Below the pieces are notes generated by a model. The model had not been told where the DNA came from. It ran no database searches and saw only the letters and a list, made by a program, of their open reading frames with translations. A stretch of DNA of 23,171 bases from Planctomycetota bacterium (GTDB lineage: Bacteria > Planctomycetota > UBA8742 > SKZP01 > JAIOTL01), in the NCBI GenBank assembly GCA_021106775.1, contig JAIOTL010000286.1, positions 1 through 23,171 on the forward strand, in the 5' to 3' direction. The position numbers were made by a program, and so were the translations under genes. This document shows, in pieces, positions 23,162 to 23,171 of the stretch (the stretch's first letter is position 1; each line of letters begins with the position of its first letter).

Positions 23162-23171
23162 AGAAAGAGAA

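Overview
The window (about 40% GC by eye, standard genetic code) comes from a Gram-negative bacterium. The evidence is an LPS-core gene (kdsB), Sec-exported proteins that look like outer-membrane beta-barrels, a respiratory complex I pair (nuoH-nuoI) and a PilZ-type c-di-GMP receptor. Pyruvate phosphate dikinase, an acyl-CoA synthetase and a Hanks-type kinase fused to a degenerate FGE-sulfatase-like domain fit an uncultured or deep-branching lineage. I cannot place the phylum from sequence alone.

Layout. 1-407 is the 5' part of an exported protein on the minus strand that runs off the left edge. 611-4855 holds a B12-binding-type radical SAM enzyme, purC and a PilZ protein (all minus), then kdsB (plus). 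5062-7570 is the chaperonin locus groES - SRP RNA - small unknown gene - groEL, closed by a clear intrinsic terminator at 7645-7671. 7935-9596 is an acyl-CoA synthetase (minus). 9834-12808 carries three tandem paralogous exported proteins (plus), followed by a small GIY-YIG nuclease gene at 12962-13249. 13373-18302 (minus) is ppdK followed by nuoH-nuoI; a terminator and a good sigma70-type promoter lie between them, so nuoHI is probably a separate unit. 18488-19210 is a metallophosphoesterase whose stop overlaps that of the convergent 927-residue kinase (19207-21990). 22406-23041 is a DUF2225-like zinc-ribbon protein, and a Shine-Dalgarno sequence at the right edge announces another gene.

Nearly every intergenic gap between 408 and 13372 carries related palindromic elements that begin GTCATTCC and end GGAATGAC. 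They range from 27-base hairpins through 80-base units to two elements of about 190 bases that share an internal core (3070-3266 and 7730-7915). They look like a MITE or REP-type family. None was seen right of 13372.

The most notable points are the SRP RNA gene and an unknown small gene lying between groES and groEL, the two-size repeat family, the tandem paralog array with a fresh 39-base internal duplication, and the isolated nuoHI pair next to ppdK. I found no CRISPR array, phage, tRNA or rRNA gene, and no complete transposase.
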